Shown piece by piece: positions 26,444 to 36,123 of a DNA stretch of 64,000 bases (position 1 is the stretch's first letter; each line of letters begins with the position of its first letter). The stretch lies in NCBI RefSeq assembly GCF_009901525.1, contig NZ_CP019288.1, positions 3,191,501-3,255,500 of the forward strand, in the 5' to 3' direction. The notes under the pieces were generated by a model, which was not told the DNA's origin, did no database searches, and saw only the letters and a list, made by a program, of their open reading frames with translations. The translations under genes were made by a program, and so were the position numbers. Source of the DNA: Kordia antarctica (lineage in GTDB: Bacteria; Bacteroidota; Bacteroidia; Flavobacteriales; Flavobacteriaceae).

Positions 26444-28003
26444 ATGAGCTTAACCAAGGAAGAGAAACGAATATTCCGATCATTATTATTTAAACATCAA
26501 GACGGAATTGCTATTACTGCAATTATTGCAACTTTAGAACATCATGCAGTTTTTGATTTTTTAGCTATGCAACAAACAACTTCCGTTGCCGAGATTCTTC
26601 AACAATTTCCACAATTCCATGCAGGTTATTTGAATATTGCGCTGCGCAGTTTGGCTTCACAAGGAATTTTGACATATGAGGTTTCTGAAAAAGAAGTTCG
26701 CATTGAAACTACTTCAAAGTTTATAGCATTTCAGCGTCACATTACACATTATGTAACCTTTAATGAACTGTTTGTGTACTTTTATGAATTATTCAAACAG
26801 CCATTTCAGTTTCCATTACAGAAACCTCGAAAATTATATCAGCTAGCTTCTTATTTGACAAATGCTCGAAAAGCACTTCGCACAGATGCATATTTTCAGA
26901 TAGAGATTGCCGCACATATGGAAGGTGTTTTGTTAGCTTCATTGTTAGTATATTTAGAGTATCATGGCGATTTAGAAAATATAGAAACCGCTACATTCTT
27001 AGAAGATGAATCGCTTCAAAAGGTATTGAAATTATTGGAATTACACGACGGAAATACATTGACAGCAAAAGGTAATTTTTTAGTTTCTAAGAGTTATGCT
27101 TACGGAGTTACCGTTTCGTATTTGCCAATTATGCGACATATGGAAACGTACTTGACAGGCGATTTTCTTCCGTTTTTTGAGCAAGATCATTTAGGTAATG
27201 AACAACATGTATTTAGAGGTGTGAATGTTTGGGGAAGTGGCGGAAGTCACGCAACCTATTTTAATAAGTTTGATGCGGTTTTGACAGCTATTTTTAATAA
27301 ACCACTTGCCGAGCAGCCAAAAGGAATTATTGATGTCGGTTGTGGAAATGGCGCGCTTTTGGAACATGTTTTTGATTTGATTTGGAATCAGACACATCGC
27401 AGAGACGATTTAGGCGCAAATAAACTCATCTTAGTTGGTGCCGATTATAATAAGGAAGCTTTGTTGACTACCAAACGAAATTTGGAGAAAGCCAATGTTT
27501 GGGCAGAAGTTGTTTGGGGCGATATTGGGAATCCGGCAGAGATTGATCAGAAATTACAAGAGTTGTATAATGTAAAGTTGGAGGAATTGTTGAATGTGCG
27601 TTCTTTTTTAGATCATAATCGCCCGTTTAATTCGCCTCAAGGTTCATATAGAGGCAGTTTGCTTTCTACGGGAGCATTTGCGCATCGCGGGAAACAATTG
27701 CATAATACTGACGTTTCACAAAGTTTGGTAGAACATTTTCAGAAATGGAAACCGTATATTCAACAGCACGGATTGTTGTTTATTGAGCTCCATACGGTTT
27801 CGCCAACTACGGTTTCTTTAAATTTAGGCAGAACACCTTGTACAGCGTATGATGTGACACATGGTTTTTCCGACCAATATATTGTAGAGTTGAATGTATT
27901 TTTGGAAGCGATTGTTAAAGCAGGACTTTCCGTTGATCCTACACATTCGTATCGTTTTCCAACAGAAGAGATTTCCACGGTTAGTATTAATTTGATTCGG
28001 TAG
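26444..28003 (+). CDS. Class I SAM-dependent methyltransferase, AprA-like
   Basis: The protein has 519 residues. The first ~170 form a winged-helix or dimerisation-like region ('GYLNIALRSLASQGILTYEV'), as in small-molecule methyltransferases. A class I methyltransferase core follows, with motif I 'IIDVGCGNGALLEHV' (about 285-299), 'LVGADYNKEALLTTKRNL' and late 'FIELHTVSP'. The preceding 'NVWGSGGSHATYF' and 'NRPFNSPQG' recall the AprA-type methyltransferases of polyketide pathways; that link is from memory and should be checked. It has no polyketide genes nearby and may act on a standalone metabolite. Confidence 0.7.
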   Translation: MSLTKEEKRIFRSLLFKHQDGIAITAIIATLEHHAVFDFLAMQQTTSVAEILQQFPQFHAGYLNIALRSLASQGILTYEVSEKEVRIETTSKFIAFQRHITHYVTFNELFVYFYELFKQPFQFPLQKPRKLYQLASYLTNARKALRTDAYFQIEIAAHMEGVLLASLLVYLEYHGDLENIETATFLEDESLQKVLKLLELHDGNTLTAKGNFLVSKSYAYGVTVSYLPIMRHMETYLTGDFLPFFEQDHLGNEQHVFRGVNVWGSGGSHATYFNKFDAVLTAIFNKPLAEQPKGIIDVGCGNGALLEHVFDLIWNQTHRRDDLGANKLILVGADYNKEALLTTKRNLEKANVWAEVVWGDIGNPAEIDQKLQELYNVKLEELLNVRSFLDHNRPFNSPQGSYRGSLLSTGAFAHRGKQLHNTDVSQSLVEHFQKWKPYIQQHGLLFIELHTVSPTTVSLNLGRTPCTAYDVTHGFSDQYIVELNVFLEAIVKAGLSVDPTHSYRFPTEEISTVSINLIR

Positions 28004-28017
28004 TTTTTTGGACGCGC

Positions 28018-28079
28018 TTCGCTTTTGGAAACGGCTTCGCCTTTTGGATCGCTTTGCTCTTGGACTCGCTTCGCTTTTA
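28018..28079. repeat. Imperfect tandem repeats (GGA-CGCTTCGCTTTT type)
   Basis: Four degenerate units of about 15-19 bp, each with TTGGA followed by CGCTTCGCTTT or a variant. They are intergenic and G/C-richer than their surroundings. Confidence 0.7.
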
Positions 28080-28169
28080 GTATTTTAGAATGTGACTTAT
28101 TAGTTCAACTTGAATAAACTTATAAACCTTTAAACTGAAATTTTGCTTTGCTTTGATTGCCATGAGTAA

Positions 28170-28206
28170 TACCAATTATCACTTAAAATGCACCTAATAA
28201 TTGGTA
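28170..28206. mobile_element. 37-bp MITE-like element
   Basis: TACCAATTAT ... ATAATTGGTA ends enclose 17 bp, with TAA directly repeated on both sides. The first 30 bases are nearly the same as the right end of the 183-bp element 44636-44818 read in reverse, so it appears to be an internally deleted relative. Confidence 0.65.
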
Positions 28207-28253
28207 TAATGCATTTTAGACATTGACTTATTTGCCTGACTTGGTACTATTCA

Positions 28254-30443
28254 TTATTTAGACTCTTCATCAAGTTTATAATCTGGATGTCCAGTTTGCC
28301 AAAAAGCAAATGAAAACATATTTGCATAGTTTACATGAAGTTTATTCTCAGTTAAATTTATGCCTCCATGTCCCGCATCAGAATCTACCAAAAAAAGAAT
28401 AGGTGATTTCGATGTGCTTGAATCTAAAAGCTTTGCAACAAACTTTGCAGGATCCCATGCGACAACTCTACCATCTTTTAATCCTGCTAAAATTAGTACT
28501 GCTGGATATTTTTCTCCTTTTTTAATGTTATGATATGAATCCATTTCAAGCAAAGCTCTAAATTCAGTTGAATCTTTTACTGTACCAAATTCTTTAATAC
28601 TATTCAATCCATTTGGTTGAATTTCACTGCGCACCATATTCATCGCAGGCGCAAATCCTAATACAGCTTTAAATAAATCGGGGCGTTCTGTCATGGCTCT
28701 TCCAACCACAATTCCTCCAGCGCTTGTTCCCCAAATAACTGTTTTGTCGGGCGACGTATATTTATTAGCAATCATATATTCAACCGCGGCTATAAAATCT
28801 TTCCACGAATTGGGCTTCGTTGTTTTCATGCCAGCTTTGTGCCAAGCATCTCCTTTTTCGCCTCCACCTCTCACATGTGGCATTACAATAATACCGCCTT
28901 CTTTTACCCATAGTAAAAAGTTTGTTGAAAAGAATGGAGAAAGTGAACTACCGTAAGACCCATAACTGTAAAACAATGTTGGGTTTTTACTGTTCTTTTT
29001 CATTCCTTTTTTATAGATCAAAGACACGGGAAGCATTGTTCCGTCGTGAGATGGTATTTCAATTTCTTCAGCAGTAAAGTCTTTAAATCCATCTGGGAAA
29101 ATAGAGTTAATAATATTCGATTGGGAAAAATTATTTTTGTTCACATCGTATTCGTATATCATTAAAGGATTTGTCCAACCGCTAGTGTATATGCGCAAAT
29201 CAGCATGATTAGTACCAAATGATCCAATAGATATGCTTCCTGCGGTAGACGGTAAATTGATTTCCTTTGTTGTAGTATCTTTTACATGAAATAACTTAGC
29301 CTCAATTCCATTTTTGACTGAAACATAGAAGAATCCGTCTTTGGTAATCTGAAAATTAGAAATGACAGCATCTTCTCGTTCCGTTATAATAACTTCAGGA
29401 GATTCAAAATTAGGGTTTTCAAGAGCTGTTTTACAGATTTTAAAGTTGGAGGCGTTTTTTGCAGTTAAGTATATTATGTCTTTTCCAACAACCATAAACC
29501 TAGATATCTTTTCATCTTTTGTGAATAATAAGTTCCACTTCGTTTTTTCAGCATTGATTTCCGATTCATGCATGTAATACATATCTTGATAGTCTGAATC
29601 GCCTGAAATTTCACCGAATAAATAAGCGTCATCGTTAGAATAATTGTAGACCGTTGGAAAATCTTCAATGTTAATAGCTAACTCAGGATTATTGTTTTTT
29701 GAAAAAATATCTTTGCCTTTGTCATTCCCTATTTTATAAAGAAACGTTTTCGTATCCAGCCAAAAATTTTCATCAGTTGGATCCGTATAGGGTAAATAAG
29801 AACACATAAAACCTGAGTCATCAGAGAGCCAATGAATGCCTTCTAAACTAGCAGGAGCGCTATTAGGATACACGTTTGGTAAAATAGTATTCGTTTCTCT
29901 ATCAAAAACTACTATTTCAGATATTTCATTTCCTTTTTCAGAAAAACTCAAGGCTATTTTAGTTCCGCTCCAATTGGGTTTGATGTAATTGATTACATAA
30001 TTTTCTTTTGAATTCTTTTTTAAATAGACATTCACATTGAAAATCATTTTTTCTTCTCCATGTAAACTGTCACGGTAGTAAACATTAAAAACATCTTCCT
30101 CAGCAAACTTTTTTAAATAAAAATATTGACCCGATGGAATGATCCTAATTTGTTTTGCACTGTGTCCTTTATTTTCATCAATTCTTTTTTGAATTTCGAT
30201 CAAACGATTTCTTCCAGAAATATTTGCAACAATATTTTCTGCATAATCGTTTTGTTGTTTCATCCAGTTTAAAACTGTAGAATCTTTTAAATTTTCCAAA
30301 TTTCTATAAGGATCATTTAATTCAATACCATGATAGGTATCAACTGCATTCACTCCTTTTATGGATTCACCTCGATATACTTCTTCCGAACAGGAAATTA
30401 TTAAAAGTGTTGTTAAGAATATGTATGTTAATTTTTTAATCAT
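28254..30443 (-). CDS. Prolyl oligopeptidase-family lipoprotein (S9A)
   Basis: The protein has 729 residues from ATG 30443, chosen because it begins a lipoprotein signal (MIKKLTYIFLTTLLIISC); an upstream in-frame extension lies inside the preceding gene. The N-terminal half is the seven-bladed propeller ('DPYRNLENLKDSTVLNWMKQQNDYA'). The alpha/beta-hydrolase domain carries the triad Ser574 ('WGTSAGGIVVG'), Asp657 ('GLKDGRV') and His692 ('DAGHGG'). It cleaves short peptides, here probably at the cell envelope. It overlaps the end of the upstream subtilase gene by 8 nt. Confidence 0.95.
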   Translation of the reverse strand: MIKKLTYIFLTTLLIISCSEEVYRGESIKGVNAVDTYHGIELNDPYRNLENLKDSTVLNWMKQQNDYAENIVANISGRNRLIEIQKRIDENKGHSAKQIRIIPSGQYFYLKKFAEEDVFNVYYRDSLHGEEKMIFNVNVYLKKNSKENYVINYIKPNWSGTKIALSFSEKGNEISEIVVFDRETNTILPNVYPNSAPASLEGIHWLSDDSGFMCSYLPYTDPTDENFWLDTKTFLYKIGNDKGKDIFSKNNNPELAINIEDFPTVYNYSNDDAYLFGEISGDSDYQDMYYMHESEINAEKTKWNLLFTKDEKISRFMVVGKDIIYLTAKNASNFKICKTALENPNFESPEVIITEREDAVISNFQITKDGFFYVSVKNGIEAKLFHVKDTTTKEINLPSTAGSISIGSFGTNHADLRIYTSGWTNPLMIYEYDVNKNNFSQSNIINSIFPDGFKDFTAEEIEIPSHDGTMLPVSLIYKKGMKKNSKNPTLFYSYGSYGSSLSPFFSTNFLLWVKEGGIIVMPHVRGGGEKGDAWHKAGMKTTKPNSWKDFIAAVEYMIANKYTSPDKTVIWGTSAGGIVVGRAMTERPDLFKAVLGFAPAMNMVRSEIQPNGLNSIKEFGTVKDSTEFRALLEMDSYHNIKKGEKYPAVLILAGLKDGRVVAWDPAKFVAKLLDSSTSKSPILFLVDSDAGHGGINLTENKLHVNYANMFSFAFWQTGHPDYKLDEESK

Positions 30444-32118
30444 TTTTCTTCTTTTTTGAAACTTCTTCAGCCATGAGTAATGCATTGTAGGCATTGACTA
30501 TTTTACCTGATTTGGATAATGAACTGAACGGAATTTTTTTAGGATCTTGTTTGTCTCCATAAGGATACGGCCGTACAACATCAACATCAAAAGAAATGCC
30601 TGATTTCAAAATGATATCTTTTACTTCAATAGCTGATAAGTTTGGATAATAGGAGCGAATTAAAGATGCAATGCCAGATACTACAGCAGAAGCTAATGAA
30701 GTCCCTGAAGAATAACGAGTTCTGTTCCTTGATAAACAATAAATTTTATGCCCAGGCGCAAAAATATCTACATTTTTGGTGCTATAATTCGAAGACAACC
30801 ATACCATGGTAGAATCTGCCTTATACGAACTCGCACCTACTTTGACAAAGTTTTTGACATATTCCGTATCTTCTTTATAATCATCAGGGTAATCAAACTC
30901 ATTATTCAAATCATAACTTTTATTTCCAGCAGAAGAAACAATGAGAACATCTTTACTTTCAGCATATTTGATTGCTTCTTCTATCCATTTTGGATGCATA
31001 GAAAACTCTTTACCAATACTCATGTTAATAATTTTAGCACCATTATCCACCGCATATCTAATGGCTAAAGCAATGTCTTTATCATGTTCATTTCCAAGAG
31101 GAGCGACACCTAAAAACATAACTTTAACTGAATTGCTAAAACCGTTTATTCCAATATCATTATTTCGAGTAGCGGCAATAATGGACATTACTCTTGTTCC
31201 ATGACTTCCTCTTAGAGTCCCTTGTACATTATTATTCCCATACGGAACATCATTTAGATTATCTACATTATCTCTTTGATTTTGTCGATCATCATATGTA
31301 AAGCTTAGCCATGTATTTAGTTTTTTATTTTCTTCTTTTATACCTCTATCTGTCCATTTTACATCCATATTATTTTTTAAATAATATTTCATATTTCCAA
31401 TGCGCATCTTTAGTATGGAATCCGTTGTGGCTTGTAATAAAGAATCTAATTGAGGAATTGTATAATCTTTTTTAGGGAAATAAGTGGTTAGTAATCTATC
31501 TGCTTTTATGAACTTATCTTTTATTCTATTGTAGGTAGTAATATCATCTTCTACTCCCTTTTTTTCTTTATTGTAAGTCTTGATAGCTCTGAGATACTCT
31601 TTATATTCTTTCTTTTGACTTTCAGGAATTTGAATCTCTTCCTTGTCTTTAAAAAGCGAATCATACATTTTTATGATTCTTATAAAGGAATGATTAGCAT
31701 ATAAAACAGCACCTTTTTTAGTGGTTTGTAAAAAATTCCAACCATGAATATCATCAATGTAACCATTGTTATCATCATCAATATTATTGTTTGGAATTTC
31801 GTCTTTGTTGATCCAAATTTGACTTTTTAAATCTTCATGATCTATATGCAATTCAGTATCAATAAGAGCTATTATAATGGTATCGGATTTTTTATTTTTT
31901 AAAAAAGTGTATGCTTTGTCAAGACTTATCCCTGGAATAGAATCTTCAAAAATGTCTTTGAGGTGCCAATTTTTCTTTTCTTCCTTAGTAAATGCTTGTT
32001 TTTTGGCAAAAGCAGCGGTAACTGTTTGCGGAGTTTTTGACACCTTATTCTGCTGTGAAGCGCATGCAATAATAAGGCAACAACTTAAGAGTGCGATAAA
32101 GAATTTGAAATGCTTCAA
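30436..32118 (-). CDS. S8 subtilase lipoprotein
   Basis: The protein has 560 residues with a lipoprotein signal (lipobox 'IIAC', Cys about 19). Catalytic Asp is in 'IALIDTELHIDHEDL', His in 'RGSHGTRVMSIIAA' and Ser in 'SSGTSLASAVVSG'. About 200 residues lie between the Asp and His blocks, far more than in ordinary subtilases, and read as charged, helical sequence. The basic C-terminus ('EEVSKKKKND') overlaps the start of the prolyl oligopeptidase, so the two envelope peptidases are translationally coupled and likely act in sequence on the same substrates. Confidence 0.92.
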   Translation of the reverse strand: MKHFKFFIALLSCCLIIACASQQNKVSKTPQTVTAAFAKKQAFTKEEKKNWHLKDIFEDSIPGISLDKAYTFLKNKKSDTIIIALIDTELHIDHEDLKSQIWINKDEIPNNNIDDDNNGYIDDIHGWNFLQTTKKGAVLYANHSFIRIIKMYDSLFKDKEEIQIPESQKKEYKEYLRAIKTYNKEKKGVEDDITTYNRIKDKFIKADRLLTTYFPKKDYTIPQLDSLLQATTDSILKMRIGNMKYYLKNNMDVKWTDRGIKEENKKLNTWLSFTYDDRQNQRDNVDNLNDVPYGNNNVQGTLRGSHGTRVMSIIAATRNNDIGINGFSNSVKVMFLGVAPLGNEHDKDIALAIRYAVDNGAKIINMSIGKEFSMHPKWIEEAIKYAESKDVLIVSSAGNKSYDLNNEFDYPDDYKEDTEYVKNFVKVGASSYKADSTMVWLSSNYSTKNVDIFAPGHKIYCLSRNRTRYSSGTSLASAVVSGIASLIRSYYPNLSAIEVKDIILKSGISFDVDVVRPYPYGDKQDPKKIPFSSLSKSGKIVNAYNALLMAEEVSKKKKND

Positions 32119-32158
32119 GTGTGTCTATTTTTTCTGAAATTTACAATACTTAGCAGTA

Positions 32159-32323
32159 TTATTCTATAACTCCTGTAAAATCTTTACTTTCCGAATATAT
32201 TTTTATACCAAATAAATACCAATGTAGTACGCCACTCATATCGTAGCTAAACGTTCCGTTTTCTAGTTTGTTAATAGCAGCACTCATATATTGCCAATCG
32301 TAGCCACTTGTAAATCCTGACAT
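32159..32323 (-). CDS. Possible small ORF upstream of the peptidase operon
   Basis: A 54-codon ORF (begins MSGFTSGYDWQYMSAAINKL) ends 40 bp before the subtilase start on the same strand. The frame stays open 20 codons upstream of the ATG with plausible protein sequence, so it could be a truncated larger gene. No family was recognised. The rest of 32119-32456 shows only AT-rich spacer. Confidence 0.35.
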   Translation of the reverse strand: MSGFTSGYDWQYMSAAINKLENGTFSYDMSGVLHWYLFGIKIYSESKDFTGVIE

Positions 32324-32456
32324 ATGACTTCTGTTGCTAAGAACAACACATAATATGCTTTTCTTGATTTTTAATTACGATAAAAGTAAGAAAATATTTT
32401 TTTAACAATACTTTTTTGATAAATTAGAGATTTCTAATTTCTAGTTAAATAAAAGA

Positions 32457-33590
32457 ATGTTTAAAGACCTAAATGTCAATATCTACAACTTATTAATTTT
32501 TGCAGGAATAATTCAAGGAATAATTTTTGGAATAATCGTCTTAACTAATAAAAAGTATAATAACAAAGCTAGTTTCTCACTCGCATGCGTTATGTTGCTA
32601 ATGTCTTTAAGTAATTTGCAGTATTGGTTGATTGATACTAAAACTATAGAAAAATATACGTTTATAAAATTTACTTACATTCCTTGGCATTGGCTTATTA
32701 TGCCATTCTTTTATTTGTTTGTTTATAAGTACCTTCAAAGAAAAGAAAAATTAGATAAAAAGATCAAACTGTATCTTTTTGCCCCTTTTTTCATTGTACT
32801 CTCAATAGTTATAGTTCAGCTTATATATAAATTCTTAATTAATCCAAACTATGAATTGCCATCTCATTTTAGCAGAGGGATTTTTATTTATTTAGATATT
32901 TTATCAATTCTTTTCATTGTCAGTATCATATATATGATTTTCAAAATGTTGAAAAAATATGAAATTGATAACAAAGAATATGATTCATTACAAGTTATTT
33001 CTGAAACAGCATGGTTAAAACGTCTAATAACGATTGGTCTAATAACATGCGTGTTTTGGATAGTAGCAATGGCTATCACAGTATATTCAAATGAGGAAAA
33101 CTTAGCTTTATTTTATTTTTTGTGGTTAGGTATGTCAATAATTATTTACTATTTGGGATATGTTGGGATTAATAAATTACAACTAATTAAAGAAAGAAAA
33201 AAGATAAGAGTGACTCAAACAGCAAAAAAAATAAAGAAAAATTTACATGATAATAAGCTAGATGAAATTTTCGAAAACTTCACATCTATTGTTTCTGAAA
33301 AATATACAAATCCAAATTTAACCTTAGAGGAAATAAGTAAAGAGTTAAATATAAGTTCAAGTTATTTATCTCAAAAAATAAAAGCAAATAGCGGCGAAAA
33401 TTTTTCTACATATATAAATGCATTAAGAATCAAAAAAGCAAAAAAGATGCTCATTAATAGTGAGTATAAAAACTATACAACAACTGCAATAGGTTTAGAA
33501 GCTGGTTTTAATTCTAAGTCAAGCTTTTATAGAGCTTTCAAAAAAAATGAAAATTGTACACCTCAACAATACATAAATTCTCAAAAATAA
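32457..33590 (+). CDS. Membrane-anchored AraC-family regulator
   Basis: The protein has 377 residues. Six or seven hydrophobic helices fill residues 8-245 and there is no signal peptide. A C-terminal AraC helix-turn-helix pair follows at about 285-375 ('NLTLEEISKELNISSSYLSQKIKAN', 'TTAIGLEAGFNSKSSFYRAFKK'). This is the flavobacterial '7TM sensor + AraC' layout, in which a membrane signal controls DNA binding. It is divergent from the envelope peptidase operon, which is a plausible target. The next gene downstream is a modular lipoprotein. Confidence 0.85.
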   Translation: MFKDLNVNIYNLLIFAGIIQGIIFGIIVLTNKKYNNKASFSLACVMLLMSLSNLQYWLIDTKTIEKYTFIKFTYIPWHWLIMPFFYLFVYKYLQRKEKLDKKIKLYLFAPFFIVLSIVIVQLIYKFLINPNYELPSHFSRGIFIYLDILSILFIVSIIYMIFKMLKKYEIDNKEYDSLQVISETAWLKRLITIGLITCVFWIVAMAITVYSNEENLALFYFLWLGMSIIIYYLGYVGINKLQLIKERKKIRVTQTAKKIKKNLHDNKLDEIFENFTSIVSEKYTNPNLTLEEISKELNISSSYLSQKIKANSGENFSTYINALRIKKAKKMLINSEYKNYTTTAIGLEAGFNSKSSFYRAFKKNENCTPQQYINSQK

Positions 33591-33739
33591 GTGTCATTTT
33601 CTATAAAACTGAAGATTTTGACACTCTGTAACTCTTTGAATGGAATATCATTGCCAAGTATTAACAAATAAAACTGATTTAGAAACGTATAATTTCCAGT
33701 CATTTTAATAATTAAAGAATTTATGAAATTAAAAACTAC

Positions 33740-35278
33740 TTGAAATTCGCATTAGTGTTTGCAATTTCTTCTTTATTGTTCAATTGTCAAACCGACACTA
33801 ATGTTGATGATATCGCATCAATAGAAACAGGAAACAACTTAGCCTTCAAAAAAGAAAGGTTTCAAGATTTAGAAAAACTTACATCTTATGTTGAGGAGTT
33901 AAAGCGAAATATAAAAGGATCATCCTTAAATAAAGAATCTTCATTAGGAGATGCTTATAATTTTATTGTCATTGAAGATCAAGACGTTTTAATTTACGAA
34001 GAACAAACGAATACAACTTATACCATACCAATTGTAAAAGCAGAACAAGAAGTCGGTACTTTTAGTAATTTGGTAGTGAAGTTCAGTGATACCAATCAAA
34101 CTGAGGCATTTATCATAAATTATGTACCAAACGATGGGTTTTTAGAAGCTTCTGAAAATTATGAGCAAACACCTTTTTCTGGAAGCATCACAAAAGAACA
34201 CCTTCAATATGATGGAAGTTTAGATAATTTAAACGAAAATGCAAATCCAAATTGTACAACCGTTACCATAATGTTTTGTAATTGGTCAGAGGGAAGTGTT
34301 GAAGGAACTACACATCTTGCAGGAAGAAATTGTACACCGAGATACATGTTTTCTTTTAGTTATGAAGCATGCAGTGATTTTCCTGAATTAGTTATTCCGC
34401 CTTCATCATCATCTTCAAATCAATCAACTAGCAGTCCTTCGACAAGCACATCATCTGGAAGTAATAACAATAGTAATGATAACCCTATAATTATTCCTAC
34501 TGTTCCAAGAATAGAAAATACTCTAGATATCGATGGTATTACATTTGATATGAATAACTGGTTGAATGATAATTTATATGTAAAACTTGAACTAATTAAG
34601 CTTTTAGAAGAGAAGCCTGACGCTGAAGATTTTATTTTGGAAGTTATTGAAGAGTTAATAATAAATCAAGGACTAACTTTGGAGGAATATCGTAACTCAC
34701 AGATTGTATTTGAAGGTCCAGAAGTTTTGGTTCCAAATATAAGAGATTATTTAGATTGTTTTAGTCTTTTAGAAAGTGCAGAAATTACAATTTATGTTGA
34801 TCAACCTGTCCCTAATACCGATGATACGTGGGTATCGACAGGAGATATAAAGGCAGGACATTCATTTGTGAAAATAAAACAGGGTAATGTTACACGGGTT
34901 TTTGGATTATACCCTGCTGGGGATGCAGACCCAATAGCACCAAATGATCCACATGCTTTCGGAAACAATGAAGGCTATGAATTTCATGTTAGTATTACAT
35001 TTTCAGTAAGTGGGGGAGCTTTACAACAAATTATTAGTAATGCTAATAACTATAATCAAAATTATGATCTAAATAATAATAATTGTACAGATTACGCTAT
35101 TCAAACCGCGCAATCTGTAGGACTGACATTACCTGATCCGCAAAAATCATGGTTAGGTGGTGGAGGTAGTAGCCCAGGGGCTTTTGGGCAAGCATTGAGA
35201 AATATGCAGCTTCCAAATGGAATGACACGAAATACTACTGGAGGGAACGCAAGCGCTAATAGTGGTGATTGTAACTAA
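33740..35278 (+). CDS. Modular toxin-like lipoprotein 1 (start region frameshifted or TTG start)
   Basis: The frame is open from TTG 33740 (512 residues). An ATG at 33723 (encoding MKLKTT) lies in another frame and stops at once; one extra T would join it to LKFALVFAISSLLFNC, giving a normal lipoprotein signal. Residues 20-165 share the design of the 37384 protein ('YNFIVIEDQDV...YTIPIVKAEQ'). A Ser/Asn linker (about 225-250) and a helical 'WLNDNLYVKLELIKLL' unit follow. The C-terminal domain has 'AGHSFVKIKQG' and 'NNNCTDYAIQTAQSVGL', a His plus Asn-Cys layout like papain-fold or NlpC-like enzymes. A toxin role is inferred from architecture. Confidence 0.65.
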   Translation: MKFALVFAISSLLFNCQTDTNVDDIASIETGNNLAFKKERFQDLEKLTSYVEELKRNIKGSSLNKESSLGDAYNFIVIEDQDVLIYEEQTNTTYTIPIVKAEQEVGTFSNLVVKFSDTNQTEAFIINYVPNDGFLEASENYEQTPFSGSITKEHLQYDGSLDNLNENANPNCTTVTIMFCNWSEGSVEGTTHLAGRNCTPRYMFSFSYEACSDFPELVIPPSSSSSNQSTSSPSTSTSSGSNNNSNDNPIIIPTVPRIENTLDIDGITFDMNNWLNDNLYVKLELIKLLEEKPDAEDFILEVIEELIINQGLTLEEYRNSQIVFEGPEVLVPNIRDYLDCFSLLESAEITIYVDQPVPNTDDTWVSTGDIKAGHSFVKIKQGNVTRVFGLYPAGDADPIAPNDPHAFGNNEGYEFHVSITFSVSGGALQQIISNANNYNQNYDLNNNNCTDYAIQTAQSVGLTLPDPQKSWLGGGGSSPGAFGQALRNMQLPNGMTRNTTGGNASANSGDCN

Positions 35279-35290
35279 AAAATAAAACTC

Positions 35291-35773
35291 ATGAAAAACT
35301 TACACTACACGAAACTCATACTTTTTTGTTTCCTGTTCATTGCATGTGGGAAGCAAAAAACTGAAAGACTAAAAGCTGATTTAACATTCAGGTCTGTAAC
35401 ATTTTCAAGCTTTTATGGAGCAACAGATGAAAGATATGAAAGTTTGGTTCGTGAAATGGATAGTACACTACAAAATTTTAAAAAAGAAGATGGAAACGTA
35501 AAGTTGTGCCGTCAATTTAAAAAATTACAAAAACTTTCTCTTTTGAGGTCACCATTTATATTTTTAAACATCGAAAAAGATTCTACAATCACCGTTTACT
35601 TGGATGAAAAAGAGTATACGAAAGTTAAACATATTAAACATGTTGATCTTTTTAGAGAGGGCAAAAAAGCAGTTTTAGAATTGGAAGTGATAGAAAAAGA
35701 AAAAGGTATTTATTATTCTGAAAATATAATAGCTGTTAAAAAAGTTGATGGAAAATCAAGATCCAATATTTAA
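35291..35773 (+). CDS. Small lipoprotein, candidate immunity protein
   Basis: The protein has 160 residues with lipobox 'FIAC' (Cys about 19). Almost the whole mature part is about 70% identical (by eye) to the C-terminal ~140 residues of the 41482-42381 lipoprotein ('FSSFYGATDERYESLVREMD', 'LCRQFKKLQKLSLLRSPFIF', 'KVDGKSRSNI'). It starts 13 bp after the modular lipoprotein, the place and compartment expected for its immunity factor. That role is inferred. A third, broken copy of the domain lies at 44895-45168. Confidence 0.65.
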   Translation: MKNLHYTKLILFCFLFIACGKQKTERLKADLTFRSVTFSSFYGATDERYESLVREMDSTLQNFKKEDGNVKLCRQFKKLQKLSLLRSPFIFLNIEKDSTITVYLDEKEYTKVKHIKHVDLFREGKKAVLELEVIEKEKGIYYSENIIAVKKVDGKSRSNI

Positions 35774-35860
35774 TTAAAAATATCGGACTATTAAATCTTT
35801 CACTAAATAGAATTTTTATTCTTTTTTAAATCTATGTGAAAAATGAGTTCTAAATAAAAA

Positions 35861-36120
35861 AAGACTTTCACGTTAATGAAAGTTTCAAGAACAAACAAAT
35901 AAACATTTGCTTACGATCTGCAAATCAAAGATGAGTATTTTTTTAATATACATCACGGCAAATGTTTACATAAAGAAAAGCTTTCCTTATGTAGTAGTGA
36001 GGTATTAGTATTGAGATTTTATAGTTTCTCAATACTAATATCTAAATACTCACTACTATAAAACAAAAGTCGTGGAAACCGAAAAACATACGAGTAGGTG
36101 TATTTTAAAAATTCAGAAGC
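35861..36120 (+). ncRNA. Conserved multi-hairpin leader element, copy 1
   Basis: Order of parts: (a) ACTTTC/GAAAGT hairpin (35864-35883); (b) a conserved block closed by AAACATTTGC (35901-35910) / GCAAATGTTT (35958-35967); (c) a short CATAA.../...TTATG hairpin; (d) a long hairpin 35992-36058 with stems TAGTAGTGAG/CTCACTACTA (10 bp) and TATTAGTATTGAG/CTCAATACTAATA (13 bp); (e) a conserved 3' block starting GTCGTGGAAACCGAAAAAC (36069-36106), ending 17 bp before the ATG of the 36124 gene. Blocks b and e are nearly identical to 37133-37383, while d is unrelated in sequence. I know no matching riboswitch class. Confidence 0.55.
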
Positions 36121-36123
36121 AAA

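Noticed and set aside
30444-30494. 17-residue extension of the prolyl oligopeptidase
   Set aside because: It lies inside the upstream gene and would hide the lipoprotein signal that begins at 30443.
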